Shown here: one piece after another, positions 1 through 6,237 of the stretch
Layout of the letters: each line of letters opens with the position of its first letter
Position numbering within the stretch: the first letter of the stretch is position 1
DNA from: an uncultured Campylobacter sp.
GTDB taxonomy: Bacteria > Campylobacterota > Campylobacteria > Campylobacterales > Campylobacteraceae
Assembly (NCBI GenBank): GCA_937875715.1
Contig: CALEHZ010000412.1
Span: 1 to 9,825, forward strand
Direction of reading: 5' to 3'
DNA: 9,825 bases
Notes under the pieces: generated by a model
Told to the model about the DNA's origin: nothing
Seen by the model: the letters and a program-made list of their open reading frames with translations, nothing else
The model's database searches: none
Translations under genes and position numbers: made by a program

Positions 1-71
1 TAAAATTCAAAAGTGAATTTTATAAAATCCAAAAAATTCATACAATTTTTAAAAATTTTTTGTAAAATTCA
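1..71. repeat. A/T palindromic repeat cluster upstream of cysE
   Basis: Copies of the 9-mer TGAATTTTA or its complement TAAAATTCA lie at 1-9, 14-22 and 63-71, with a one-mismatch copy at 32-40. The 1-9 and 14-22 copies face each other across a 4-base linker (aaag) and could form a 9-bp hairpin. Positions 14-28 also match the first 15 bases of the 18-bp palindrome found intact elsewhere in the window. No coding sequence is visible in 1-93, and any upstream gene lies outside the window. Confidence 0.7.
63..68 (+). promoter_or_regulatory. possible -10 element for cysE operon
   Basis: TAAAAT sits 26 bases before the cysE ATG in a very A/T-rich stretch. That distance suits a short leader, and Campylobacter sigma-70 promoters rely mainly on the -10 box. 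However, the same bases form part of a TAAAATTCA repeat copy, so the match may simply be the repeat. No clear -35 box is visible. This is a weak call. Confidence 0.25.
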
Positions 72-93
72 CAAAATTTTTTAAAGAAAAAAA

Positions 94-777
94 ATGGGTA
101 TTTTTAGTTTAATCAAAGAAGATTTAGCGCAGCCAAAGCTAAAAGATCCTGCTTATAATGGCGTTTGCGATATTGTTTTTAACTATCCTGGCACTTGGGC
201 TGTGGTAAATCATCGCATAGCTCATGCTTTATGGAATAAAGGCTTTAAGTGTTTTGCACGTATAATTGCAGGCATTTCAAACGCTCTAACGCGTGTTGAT
301 TTGCATCCAGCAGCAGTGGTTGGCAGGCGAGTATTCATTGATCACGCATTTGGCGTGGTAATAGGCGAAACCTCGATCATAGGCGATGATTGTCTAATCT
401 ATCAAGGTGTAACTCTTGGCGGTGTGACACTAACTAAAACAAAACGCCATCCAACACTTGAAAGTGGCGTAGTTGTGGGTGCTGGAGCTAAAATTTTAGG
501 TAATATAAAAATTGGCAAAGAGTGTAAAATCGGTGCAAATGCTGTTGTAACAAAGGATGTTCCTGATTTTTGCACTGCTGTGGGAAATCCAGCCCGCATA
601 ATCGGCGAGTGTGCAGCTCCACTAAATAAACTGCCTGATATAGAAAAAAAGCTATTTAGCTATTTTCTGCGCCGCTTAGATGATCTTGAAAGCGACATAA
701 CCACACTTGGCAAAAGCACGCATACAAAAGATATAGATAAAGAATTTGAAGAATATTTAAACTCAATTAGAGAATAA
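94..777 (+). CDS. cysE: serine O-acetyltransferase (CysE)
   Basis: CysE transfers acetyl from acetyl-CoA to L-serine, giving O-acetylserine, the cytoplasmic carbon acceptor for cysteine synthesis. The 227-aa protein has an alpha-helical N-terminal part (about residues 1-65) and then a left-handed beta-helix of hexapeptide repeats (about 70-170). Family landmarks are DLHPAA at 69-74, DHAFG at 83-87, GET at 91-93, QGVTLGG at 104-110, RHP at 118-120, GAGAKILG at 129-136 and GNPAR at 164-168. D69 and H84 are 15 residues apart, like the catalytic Asp/His pair of E. coli CysE. The N-terminal domain is shorter than in the 273-aa E. coli enzyme, as in other short-form SATs. The ATG has only a weak A-rich ribosome-binding region (aaag at 83-86). 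The stop lies one base before the MBOAT start, so the two are probably co-transcribed, although MBOAT proteins have no obvious role in cysteine synthesis. Confidence 0.93.
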   Translation: MGIFSLIKEDLAQPKLKDPAYNGVCDIVFNYPGTWAVVNHRIAHALWNKGFKCFARIIAGISNALTRVDLHPAAVVGRRVFIDHAFGVVIGETSIIGDDCLIYQGVTLGGVTLTKTKRHPTLESGVVVGAGAKILGNIKIGKECKIGANAVVTKDVPDFCTAVGNPARIIGECAAPLNKLPDIEKKLFSYFLRRLDDLESDITTLGKSTHTKDIDKEFEEYLNSIRE

Positions 778-778
778 A

Positions 779-2170
779 ATGAATTTTACAAATAATCTAG
801 TTTTTATTTTAATCATTATATTTTTCGTTTTATTTTTTAGTGTTTTTAATCCAAAAGTTTTTAAATTTAATGAAAAATATCCACGAATAAAAGACTATTT
901 TATCGCAATTTATTCAACTATTTTTTACGCTCTTTGGTATCCGCCTGCTGTGTTGCTTTTGCTTTATTATGCCATTATTTCTTACTTTGCTAGTTGCTTA
1001 AAAACAAAAAATTCAAGCAAAACTAAGCTTTGGATTTTTGTTTTACTTGCTCTTGTGCCACTTTTGTTTTTTAAATATTTTGATTATTTTTTAGGTGTTT
1101 TTGATTTAAATGATTATATTTTTGGGCTTGTTTTGCCTCTTGGAATCAGTTTTTATGCTTTTTCTGTGATTGGATATTTTGTAGATTTATACGCTAAGCG
1201 CAGTGAATCTTTTGAGAATTTTTTAGAATGTTTGCTTTTTGTTGCCTTTTGGCCGCATTTAGCAAGTGGTCCAATTCTAAGGGCAAAGCAAATTTTTGCA
1301 AATATTTTAGAGCCGCAAAAACTAACATTTTATTATTTTACGCTTGCTATCATTTTAATAAGTTCTGGGCTTGTAAAAAAGCTTTTGATTGCTGATAATA
1401 TCGGTGCTTATGTTAATTGGAATATAAACTATGGCATTGGCAATATGAATTTTTTAGAAGCTTGGGCTACGATTTTAGGCTTTAGTGCTCAAATTTATGC
1501 TGATTTTAGTGGATATAGCGATATGGCAATTGGCTTTGCTTTGCTTATGGGTTTTAGATTGAAGGCAAATTTTAATTATCCTTATCTTGCTAGTTCTTTA
1601 ACTGAATTTTGGCACAGATGGCATATTTCGCTTTCATCGTGGTTTAGAGACTATGTATATTTTGCTCTTGGAGGCTCAAGAGGCTCTAAAATTCGAACTT
1701 ATATAAATCTTTTTGTAGTTTTTACATTAAGTGGTGTGTGGCATGGTGCTGGGCTTGGTTTTTTAATTTGGGGTGCTTTACATGGATTTGTGATAATTTT
1801 AGAAAAAATGTTTTTTAAGCCGTATATGATGGTGCCACGTATATTGCGCTGGATGATTACTTTTATAATAGTTGTGGTTGCGTGGGCATTTTTTAGACTA
1901 GATTTTAGCTCTGCTTATACACTTGTTGGGAAAATGTTTGGCTTTTGGTGGCGTGATTTAAGCATACTTTCACCTTATTATATAGGCGTGATTTTTGCGA
2001 TGCTTGGCTTTGTAATTCTTGATCATATTTTTAAATTTTATAAAGTCAATGAAGAAGGTGATGTAATGATAAATAAATCATTTGCTAGTATTTTTCTTCT
2101 AGGTATTCTACTTTATTTAGCACTGAATTTTTCAGGCTCACCACTGCCTTTTATTTATTTTGATTTTTAG
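779..2170 (+). CDS. MBOAT-family membrane O-acyltransferase (AlgI/DltB/PatA type)
   Basis: This is a polytopic inner-membrane protein of 463 aa with hydrophobic segments along nearly its whole length. Signature regions are PLGISFYAF at 120-128, FWPHLASGPILR at 157-168, DFSGYSDMAIG at 242-252, FWHRWHISLSSW at 277-288 and SGVWHGA at 318-324. H322 in the last motif matches the invariant MBOAT catalytic His. The C-terminus ends PFIYFDF, close to the FIYF endings typical of DltB/AlgI/PatA proteins. Members move an acyl group, usually acetyl or D-alanyl, from a cytoplasmic donor across the membrane, and normally work with a periplasmic SGNH-type partner; the next gene encodes such a partner 8 bases downstream. 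The acceptor (peptidoglycan, a surface polysaccharide or other glycan) cannot be read from the sequence. No dltA/dltC genes are present, so a D-alanine system is not supported. The family call is firm and the substrate unknown. Confidence 0.9.
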   Translation: MNFTNNLVFILIIIFFVLFFSVFNPKVFKFNEKYPRIKDYFIAIYSTIFYALWYPPAVLLLLYYAIISYFASCLKTKNSSKTKLWIFVLLALVPLLFFKYFDYFLGVFDLNDYIFGLVLPLGISFYAFSVIGYFVDLYAKRSESFENFLECLLFVAFWPHLASGPILRAKQIFANILEPQKLTFYYFTLAIILISSGLVKKLLIADNIGAYVNWNINYGIGNMNFLEAWATILGFSAQIYADFSGYSDMAIGFALLMGFRLKANFNYPYLASSLTEFWHRWHISLSSWFRDYVYFALGGSRGSKIRTYINLFVVFTLSGVWHGAGLGFLIWGALHGFVIILEKMFFKPYMMVPRILRWMITFIIVVVAWAFFRLDFSSAYTLVGKMFGFWWRDLSILSPYYIGVIFAMLGFVILDHIFKFYKVNEEGDVMINKSFASIFLLGILLYLALNFSGSPLPFIYFDF

Positions 2171-2178
2171 GGAATTTT

Positions 2179-3582
2179 ATGAAAAATAAAGTTATTTTTA
2201 TTTGTCAAATACTAGCATTTTTATTGATTTGTGTGATTCTACTCTTAGTTTTTAAAAAATTCTTTATAGGGCAAATGTCTTTTAATTTAAGCAAAGATAG
2301 CAAAATAGCAATTGCTGTTTTGGCAATTTTAGTATTTTGCTTGTTAGTTGCTGTTTTTAGACCTAGTTTTAGAGTCAAAGGCACGCAAAATAAAGTAATC
2401 TCTTTTCGCTATATAAATAATTTTTCTCTTGCTGTTGCTTTTAGTGTTTTATTGCTTAGTGCAAGTTTTGCTATGATAAATCAAAAAATTATTACTAAAA
2501 AAATTGAGCCACAAAGCATTCAAAACAGCCAAATGATCAAAAATCCTTTTTGGGATGAATATGAAAAAATAGCCCAAAAATATAATTTAGATTTAGAATT
2601 TGCCAAATTTGTAAAAAGCAATAGAGTTCCAAATTTTAAGGATAATCATCTATTTAGACAAAAGCCAAAAAGTGTGGATGTTTTGATAATTGGCGATAGT
2701 TCTATTAGCTGGAGTACGATTTTATCTGTTAGCGAACAAAGACTACCAAATATCAATATAAAATTTTTTGCATATGAAAATCTGCCTTTAAATCCACGAA
2801 CTTCAAAAATGTTTAAAATTTTAATCGATTATTATTTAAAAGATGATGCAATTATTATATTTTCAAACAATTATTACATGACTAGGGATTTTAAGCTAGA
2901 TGAAATTACAATGTTTGAAGAAATGGAAAATTACATTTTAAACTATGAGTTTAAAAATTTGCCATCTAAAACCCAAGCTAATAGTGAGGACAAAAGCAGT
3001 CCTATAAAAAATTCAAATTTATTATATTATAAAGATTTTAGCGAGTATATCGCTAATTTGTCTAATAATTTAAAAAATTATTCTTTTGATTTATTTAGTG
3101 CTGAATTTTATAAAACATATTTAGAAAAAAAACTAAACCCACTTTGGCATAATGCAAAAATGAGAGATAATGTAGATTTTATCGATTTTGAAGATGGCTC
3201 ATCCATTGCTTTAATTTTGTCAAAAGAACTAGCAGTAGACGCAATTACTTTTAAGCTAAACGAGGCTGAAAAAATTGATTTAGAGCTTTCGCCCACTCAA
3301 GAACAAAGCATAAAAGCAAAGGTAGAATCCATAGTAAATTTAAGCAAACACAAAAAAGTTTTTTTATTAAATCCCTTTGATAATATTCACAATTATTTAA
3401 CTGATTTAGAATTCTACAATAGATTTTTAAAAGCAAAATATTTTAATATCATAAATCTTGGAGAAAATCTTGATAAATATCCCAGGCTATATTTACAAGC
3501 TGGATATCACACAGCAAATACTGGCTCAGTTATAAAAAGCATAATTTTAGCTGATGAGATAAAAAAATATCTAAACAAATAA
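2179..3582 (+). CDS. membrane-anchored DltD-like SGNH-fold protein, likely partner of the MBOAT
   Basis: This 467-aa protein has three predicted membrane segments (about 5-30, 43-61 and 83-100). The loop between the second and third is basic (R61, R65, K67, K72, R77), which places it in the cytoplasm and residues 101-467 in the periplasm. The periplasmic part has a DltD/AlgJ-like layout: strand plus GDSS at 172-175 (candidate nucleophile S174), a strand ending FSNNYY at 228-233 where DltD has its SPQWF region, LLNPFDN at 396-402, and AGYHTANTG at 441-449. In SGNH enzymes the last block is D-x-x-H; H444 is present but the Asp position is Ala (A441). DltD/AlgJ/PatB partners usually have one N-terminal anchor, so three segments are unusual. 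The start has a good AGGGA site at 2169-2173. The gene is very A/T-rich. I infer function with the upstream MBOAT; whether it catalyses or only scaffolds is open. Confidence 0.7.
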   Translation: MKNKVIFICQILAFLLICVILLLVFKKFFIGQMSFNLSKDSKIAIAVLAILVFCLLVAVFRPSFRVKGTQNKVISFRYINNFSLAVAFSVLLLSASFAMINQKIITKKIEPQSIQNSQMIKNPFWDEYEKIAQKYNLDLEFAKFVKSNRVPNFKDNHLFRQKPKSVDVLIIGDSSISWSTILSVSEQRLPNINIKFFAYENLPLNPRTSKMFKILIDYYLKDDAIIIFSNNYYMTRDFKLDEITMFEEMENYILNYEFKNLPSKTQANSEDKSSPIKNSNLLYYKDFSEYIANLSNNLKNYSFDLFSAEFYKTYLEKKLNPLWHNAKMRDNVDFIDFEDGSSIALILSKELAVDAITFKLNEAEKIDLELSPTQEQSIKAKVESIVNLSKHKKVFLLNPFDNIHNYLTDLEFYNRFLKAKYFNIINLGENLDKYPRLYLQAGYHTANTGSVIKSIILADEIKKYLNK

Positions 3583-3604
3583 TTTGAGTTTCATTAACTG
3601 CAGC

Positions 3605-3631
3605 TGAATTTTATGAATTTTATAAAATTCA
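3605..3631. repeat. A/T palindromic repeat between convergent genes
   Basis: The half-site TGAATTTTA (3605-3613) is followed directly by the perfect 18-bp palindrome TGAATTTTATAAAATTCA (3614-3631). It occupies much of the 46-base gap between the convergent DltD-like gene and clpX, and its last three bases are the clpX stop codon (TGA on the minus strand). A palindrome here could help end transcription from both sides, but with no G/C pairs beyond the two outer C:G pairs the hairpin would be weak. No other terminator is visible in 3583-3628. Confidence 0.8.
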
Positions 3632-4849
3632 CTTTGTCTTAACTAAAAGCGGGTCAGCTTTTTTCTCCACCACATCCTTTGAGATCACCACATCATAGCC
3701 ATTAAGTTCAGGCAAGTCAAACATAATATCAGTCATAATTTCTTCCATTATCGAGCGAAGTCCTCTTGCGCCAGTTTTTCGCTTTAGTGCAAGAGTTGCT
3801 ACTTCTTTTATCGCATCTTCATCAAATTTTAGCCTTGCGCCATCAATGCCAAAAAGCTTTTGATACTGCCTTAAAAGCGCATTTTTAGGCTCAGTTAAAA
3901 TCCGCACCATATCATCAGTTGTGATTTCATTTAAGGTGGTAATCGAATGCAAGCGTCCAATTAGCTCAGGAATAAGCCCAAAATGAACTAAATCATCAGG
4001 CTCAACTAGGCTAAAAGCATTATCTTTTTCTTTTTTGCCACGGCGATTTTGATTAAATCCAAGCACGTTTTTACCAATTCTTCGCTCGATTATATCATTA
4101 AGCCCATCAAAAGCACCGCCGCAAACAAATAAAATATTTGTAGTATCGATTTGGACAAATTCTTGATTTGGATGCTTTCTGCCACCATTTGGTGGGATAT
4201 TTACCACAGAGCCTTCAATGATTTTAAGCAAGGCTTGTTGAACGCCTTCGCCGCTTACATCGCGTGTGATGCTGCGGTTTTCGCCCATTCTAGCGATTTT
4301 ATCTATTTCATCTACAAAGACTATGCCTTGTTCAGCCTTTTTTATATCACAGCCTGCTGCTTGATAAAGCTTTGTAAGTATATTTTCTACATCTTCGCCC
4401 ACATATCCAGCCTCAGTTAGACTTGTAGCATCACAAATCGCAATAGGCACCTTTAAAAATCTTGCCAAAGTCTGTGCCATCAGCGTTTTTCCAGAGCCAG
4501 TTGGCCCAATTAGCAAAATATTTGATTTAGCAAGTTCAGTGTCATCATCTATGCTATCTTGTTTGAAAATTCTTTTGTAGTGATTATACACACCTACGCT
4601 AAAGACCTTTTTAGCACGTTCTTGACCAATTACATAATTATCTAATTGCTCTTTTAAAAGCTTTGGTGTAATAGCGCTAAAATCTATTTCTTCATCACTA
4701 TTTTTATCATTATTCTTTAAATCTCCGTGAAATGCGTTAAATGCAGCATCAGCACAGTATTCGCAAATAAAAGATCTATCATCATTGCTTGAAAGAATCT
4801 TTCTCTCGCTGCTCTCAGGGCTTCCACAAAAACTACATCTTCTAGTCAT
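3629..4849 (-). CDS. clpX: ATP-dependent Clp protease ATP-binding subunit ClpX
   Basis: ClpX is a hexameric AAA+ unfoldase that recognises tagged or damaged proteins and feeds them to ClpP in the cytoplasm. The 406-aa protein starts with the four-cysteine zinc-binding domain (C5, C8, C29, C32). The AAA+ module follows: Walker A GPTGSGKT at 115-122, pore-1 loop GYVGED at 148-153, Walker B IVFVDEID at 176-183, pore-2 RKH at 224-226, arginine-finger region ELIGR at 295-299 and sensor-2 GAR at 360-362. The ClpP-docking tripeptide, IGF in E. coli, reads LGF at 263-265. Length and domain order are normal. The ATG overlaps the end of lpxA by 8 bases and has a strong AAGGGG site 5 bases upstream (minus strand, 4855-4860), so it is the last gene of fabZ-lpxA-clpX. 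Its stop codon lies in a repeat palindrome. Confidence 0.98.
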   Translation of the reverse strand: MTRRCSFCGSPESSERKILSSNDDRSFICEYCADAAFNAFHGDLKNNDKNSDEEIDFSAITPKLLKEQLDNYVIGQERAKKVFSVGVYNHYKRIFKQDSIDDDTELAKSNILLIGPTGSGKTLMAQTLARFLKVPIAICDATSLTEAGYVGEDVENILTKLYQAAGCDIKKAEQGIVFVDEIDKIARMGENRSITRDVSGEGVQQALLKIIEGSVVNIPPNGGRKHPNQEFVQIDTTNILFVCGGAFDGLNDIIERRIGKNVLGFNQNRRGKKEKDNAFSLVEPDDLVHFGLIPELIGRLHSITTLNEITTDDMVRILTEPKNALLRQYQKLFGIDGARLKFDEDAIKEVATLALKRKTGARGLRSIMEEIMTDIMFDLPELNGYDVVISKDVVEKKADPLLVKTK

Positions 4850-5633
4850 CTAAGCCCCTTTTTAGCGGAATTCCCCTTGTATTATTTAGCACAAACTCAC
4901 CCATGATTCTTACTTGTTCGCACTGGCTTTGTTTTAAATCCTGCGCACTGGCTTTGATATCATTTGATTTTAGAAGAATTTTATAAGCATGTGAAATCTC
5001 GTCTATAACGCTTTTGCTAAAACGTCTTCTAAGCCCAACAGCGTTAATTCCACGAATCCAAGCATGATTTCCAGCTGCTAAGCAAAATGGGATTATATCA
5101 CCACTTACACCACTAGCACCAGCTATCATACAACTTTGCCCAATTTTTACAAACTGATGAATAGGTGTAAGTCCGCCGATTACAGCATAGTCGCCAACTT
5201 CGACATGTCCGCCAAGAGTAGCATTATTTGCAAAAATTACATTATGCCCTACTCTGCAATCATGAGCTATGTGACAATACGCCATTATAAAGGCGTTATC
5301 GCCGATTCTTGTGCTGCCATCACAGTTTGCTAATTTATGCGTCCCAGAGTTTATTGTACAAAACTCTCTAATCACAACATTTTCGCCGATTATCACGCTT
5401 TCATCGCCTTTTGAGATATGTCCCATATCTTGACAAATCTCACCTATAATTGCGTAACTAAAAATCTTAGAATTTGCACCGATTACGCTATTTCCCATAA
5501 TTCTAGCACCTTGTTTAATTACGCAATTATCACCCAAAATTACATTTTTACCGACATATGCAAAAGCCTCTATTTCACAGCCTCTACCGATTTGTGCACC
5601 ATCTTCTATTATTGCATCTTTTGAAATACTCAT
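4842..5633 (-). CDS. lpxA: acyl-[ACP]--UDP-N-acetylglucosamine O-acyltransferase (LpxA)
   Basis: LpxA performs the first step of lipid A synthesis, moving an (R)-3-hydroxyacyl chain from acyl carrier protein to a UDP-GlcNAc-type sugar in the cytoplasm. The 263-aa protein has a long left-handed beta-helix of hexapeptide repeats (about residues 1-190) and a C-terminal helical domain. H121, H124, H143 and H159 match E. coli LpxA H122, H125, H144 and H160, with H124 (in IAHD) the expected general base. GNHA at 188-191 and the GLRRRF region at 200-205 are also typical. G172 aligns by offset with E. coli G173, the residue linked to C14 chain selection. Some Campylobacter lipid A carries a diamino sugar, so whether the acceptor is UDP-GlcNAc or its amino analogue cannot be decided here. 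The ATG has only a short AGG upstream; a repeat palindrome lies in the 50-base gap to fabZ. Confidence 0.97.
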   Translation of the reverse strand: MSISKDAIIEDGAQIGRGCEIEAFAYVGKNVILGDNCVIKQGARIMGNSVIGANSKIFSYAIIGEICQDMGHISKGDESVIIGENVVIREFCTINSGTHKLANCDGSTRIGDNAFIMAYCHIAHDCRVGHNVIFANNATLGGHVEVGDYAVIGGLTPIHQFVKIGQSCMIAGASGVSGDIIPFCLAAGNHAWIRGINAVGLRRRFSKSVIDEISHAYKILLKSNDIKASAQDLKQSQCEQVRIMGEFVLNNTRGIPLKRGLDD

Positions 5634-5642
5634 TTTTTTACC

Positions 5643-5669
5643 TGAATTTTCTGAATTTTATAAAATTCA
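5643..5669. repeat. A/T palindromic repeat between fabZ and lpxA
   Basis: The variant half-site TGAATTTTC (5643-5651) is followed directly by the perfect 18-bp palindrome TGAATTTTATAAAATTCA (5652-5669) and then by cttt. This is the same half-plus-full arrangement as at 3605-3631. It fills most of the 50-base gap between fabZ and lpxA, two genes that should be co-transcribed, so it would be part of the operon mRNA. Confidence 0.8.
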
Positions 5670-5683
5670 CTTTTTACTTACTT

Positions 5684-6121
5684 TTATTTATCTACGATCA
5701 TAGCGCTCAGTTTTGCCTCAGCGCAAACCTTGCCATCTACAAAAGCCTTACCAGCAAGAACCCAGACATTGCCACGATGTTTTAGCACTTCAAGCTCATA
5801 ATCTAGGCGATCGCCAGGTCGCACAGGCAAGCGGAATTTACACTCATCAATACTCATAAAATACACAACTTTATTTTCAATATCCATATTTTCATCGCTT
5901 TTAAAGGCTAACACGCCGCCAGCTTGCGCAAGACCTTCTATTATCATCACGCCTGGATAAATTGGATGGTCTGGAAAATGCCCCATAAAAACTTGTTCGC
6001 CAATTGTGATATTTTTATAGGCTTTAATGCTGCTTCCAGCGTTAATTTCAGTCACTCTATCAATAAGCAAAAATGGAAATCTATGTGGTAGAATTTTTTG
6101 AATTTGCATTATATCTAGCAT
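5684..6121 (-). CDS. fabZ: 3-hydroxyacyl-[acyl-carrier-protein] dehydratase FabZ
   Basis: FabZ removes water from 3-hydroxyacyl-ACP in type II fatty acid synthesis and competes with LpxA for the same substrate pool, which explains the conserved fabZ-lpxA pairing. The protein is a single hot-dog domain of 145 aa. It has [12 protein letters not shown] at 11-22, [12 protein letters not shown] at 47-58 with catalytic H48, and IEGLAQAGG at 61-69 with catalytic E62; the 14-residue spacing equals E. coli H54/E68. I chose the ATG at 6121 because an AAGGGG ribosome-binding site lies just upstream on the minus strand (6125-6130) and the resulting N-terminus ([14 protein letters not shown]) fits known Campylobacter FabZ proteins. 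A longer frame from 6163 adds 14 residues but would begin upstream of the likely transcription start. This is the first gene of the fabZ-lpxA-clpX operon. Confidence 0.96.
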   Translation of the reverse strand: MLDIMQIQKILPHRFPFLLIDRVTEINAGSSIKAYKNITIGEQVFMGHFPDHPIYPGVMIIEGLAQAGGVLAFKSDENMDIENKVVYFMSIDECKFRLPVRPGDRLDYELEVLKHRGNVWVLAGKAFVDGKVCAEAKLSAMIVDK

Positions 6122-6152
6122 ATTTCCCCTTTTTTTGTCAAAAAATTTCGCA

Positions 6153-6158
6153 ATTCTA
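6153..6158 (-). promoter_or_regulatory. predicted -10 element of the fabZ-lpxA-clpX promoter
   Basis: On the minus strand this reads TAGAAT, inside the 8-mer GCTAGAAT (6160-6153), in the 116-base gap between divergent fabZ and mrp. It would start transcription around 6145, giving a leader of about 25 bases before the fabZ ATG at 6121. The upstream DNA is T-rich, as is common for Campylobacter promoters that lack a clear -35 box. No transcript data support it. Confidence 0.5.
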
Positions 6159-6202
6159 GCCAAAACAATGTTAAAAAATGCTTATTATTAAAAAAAATCA
6201 GC

Positions 6203-6208
6203 TAGAAT
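6203..6208 (+). promoter_or_regulatory. predicted -10 element of the mrp promoter
   Basis: TAGAAT, within GCTAGAAT (6201-6208), lies 29 bases before the mrp ATG, giving a leader of about 20 bases. The same 8-mer appears inverted at 6153-6160 for the divergent fabZ operon. A good AAGGA ribosome-binding site follows at 6228-6232. A degenerate repeat half-site, TGAATTTTT, sits at 6213-6221 near the expected transcription start. Confidence 0.5.
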
Positions 6209-6237
6209 ACCTTTGAATTTTTTAAAAAAGGACGAAA

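Noticed and set aside
4151..4420. 89-aa open frame on the plus strand inside clpX
   Set aside because: Opposite-strand shadow of the ClpX ATPase core; no independent support.
5136..5785. Three overlapping plus-strand open frames across lpxA and the fabZ 3' end
   Set aside because: They overlap each other and lie on the strand opposite to lpxA and fabZ, with no family resemblance.
6122..6163. Longer FabZ N-terminus starting at 6163
   Set aside because: The ATG at 6121 has a clear AAGGGG site, fits the family N-terminus, and the predicted -10 box would lie inside the longer frame.
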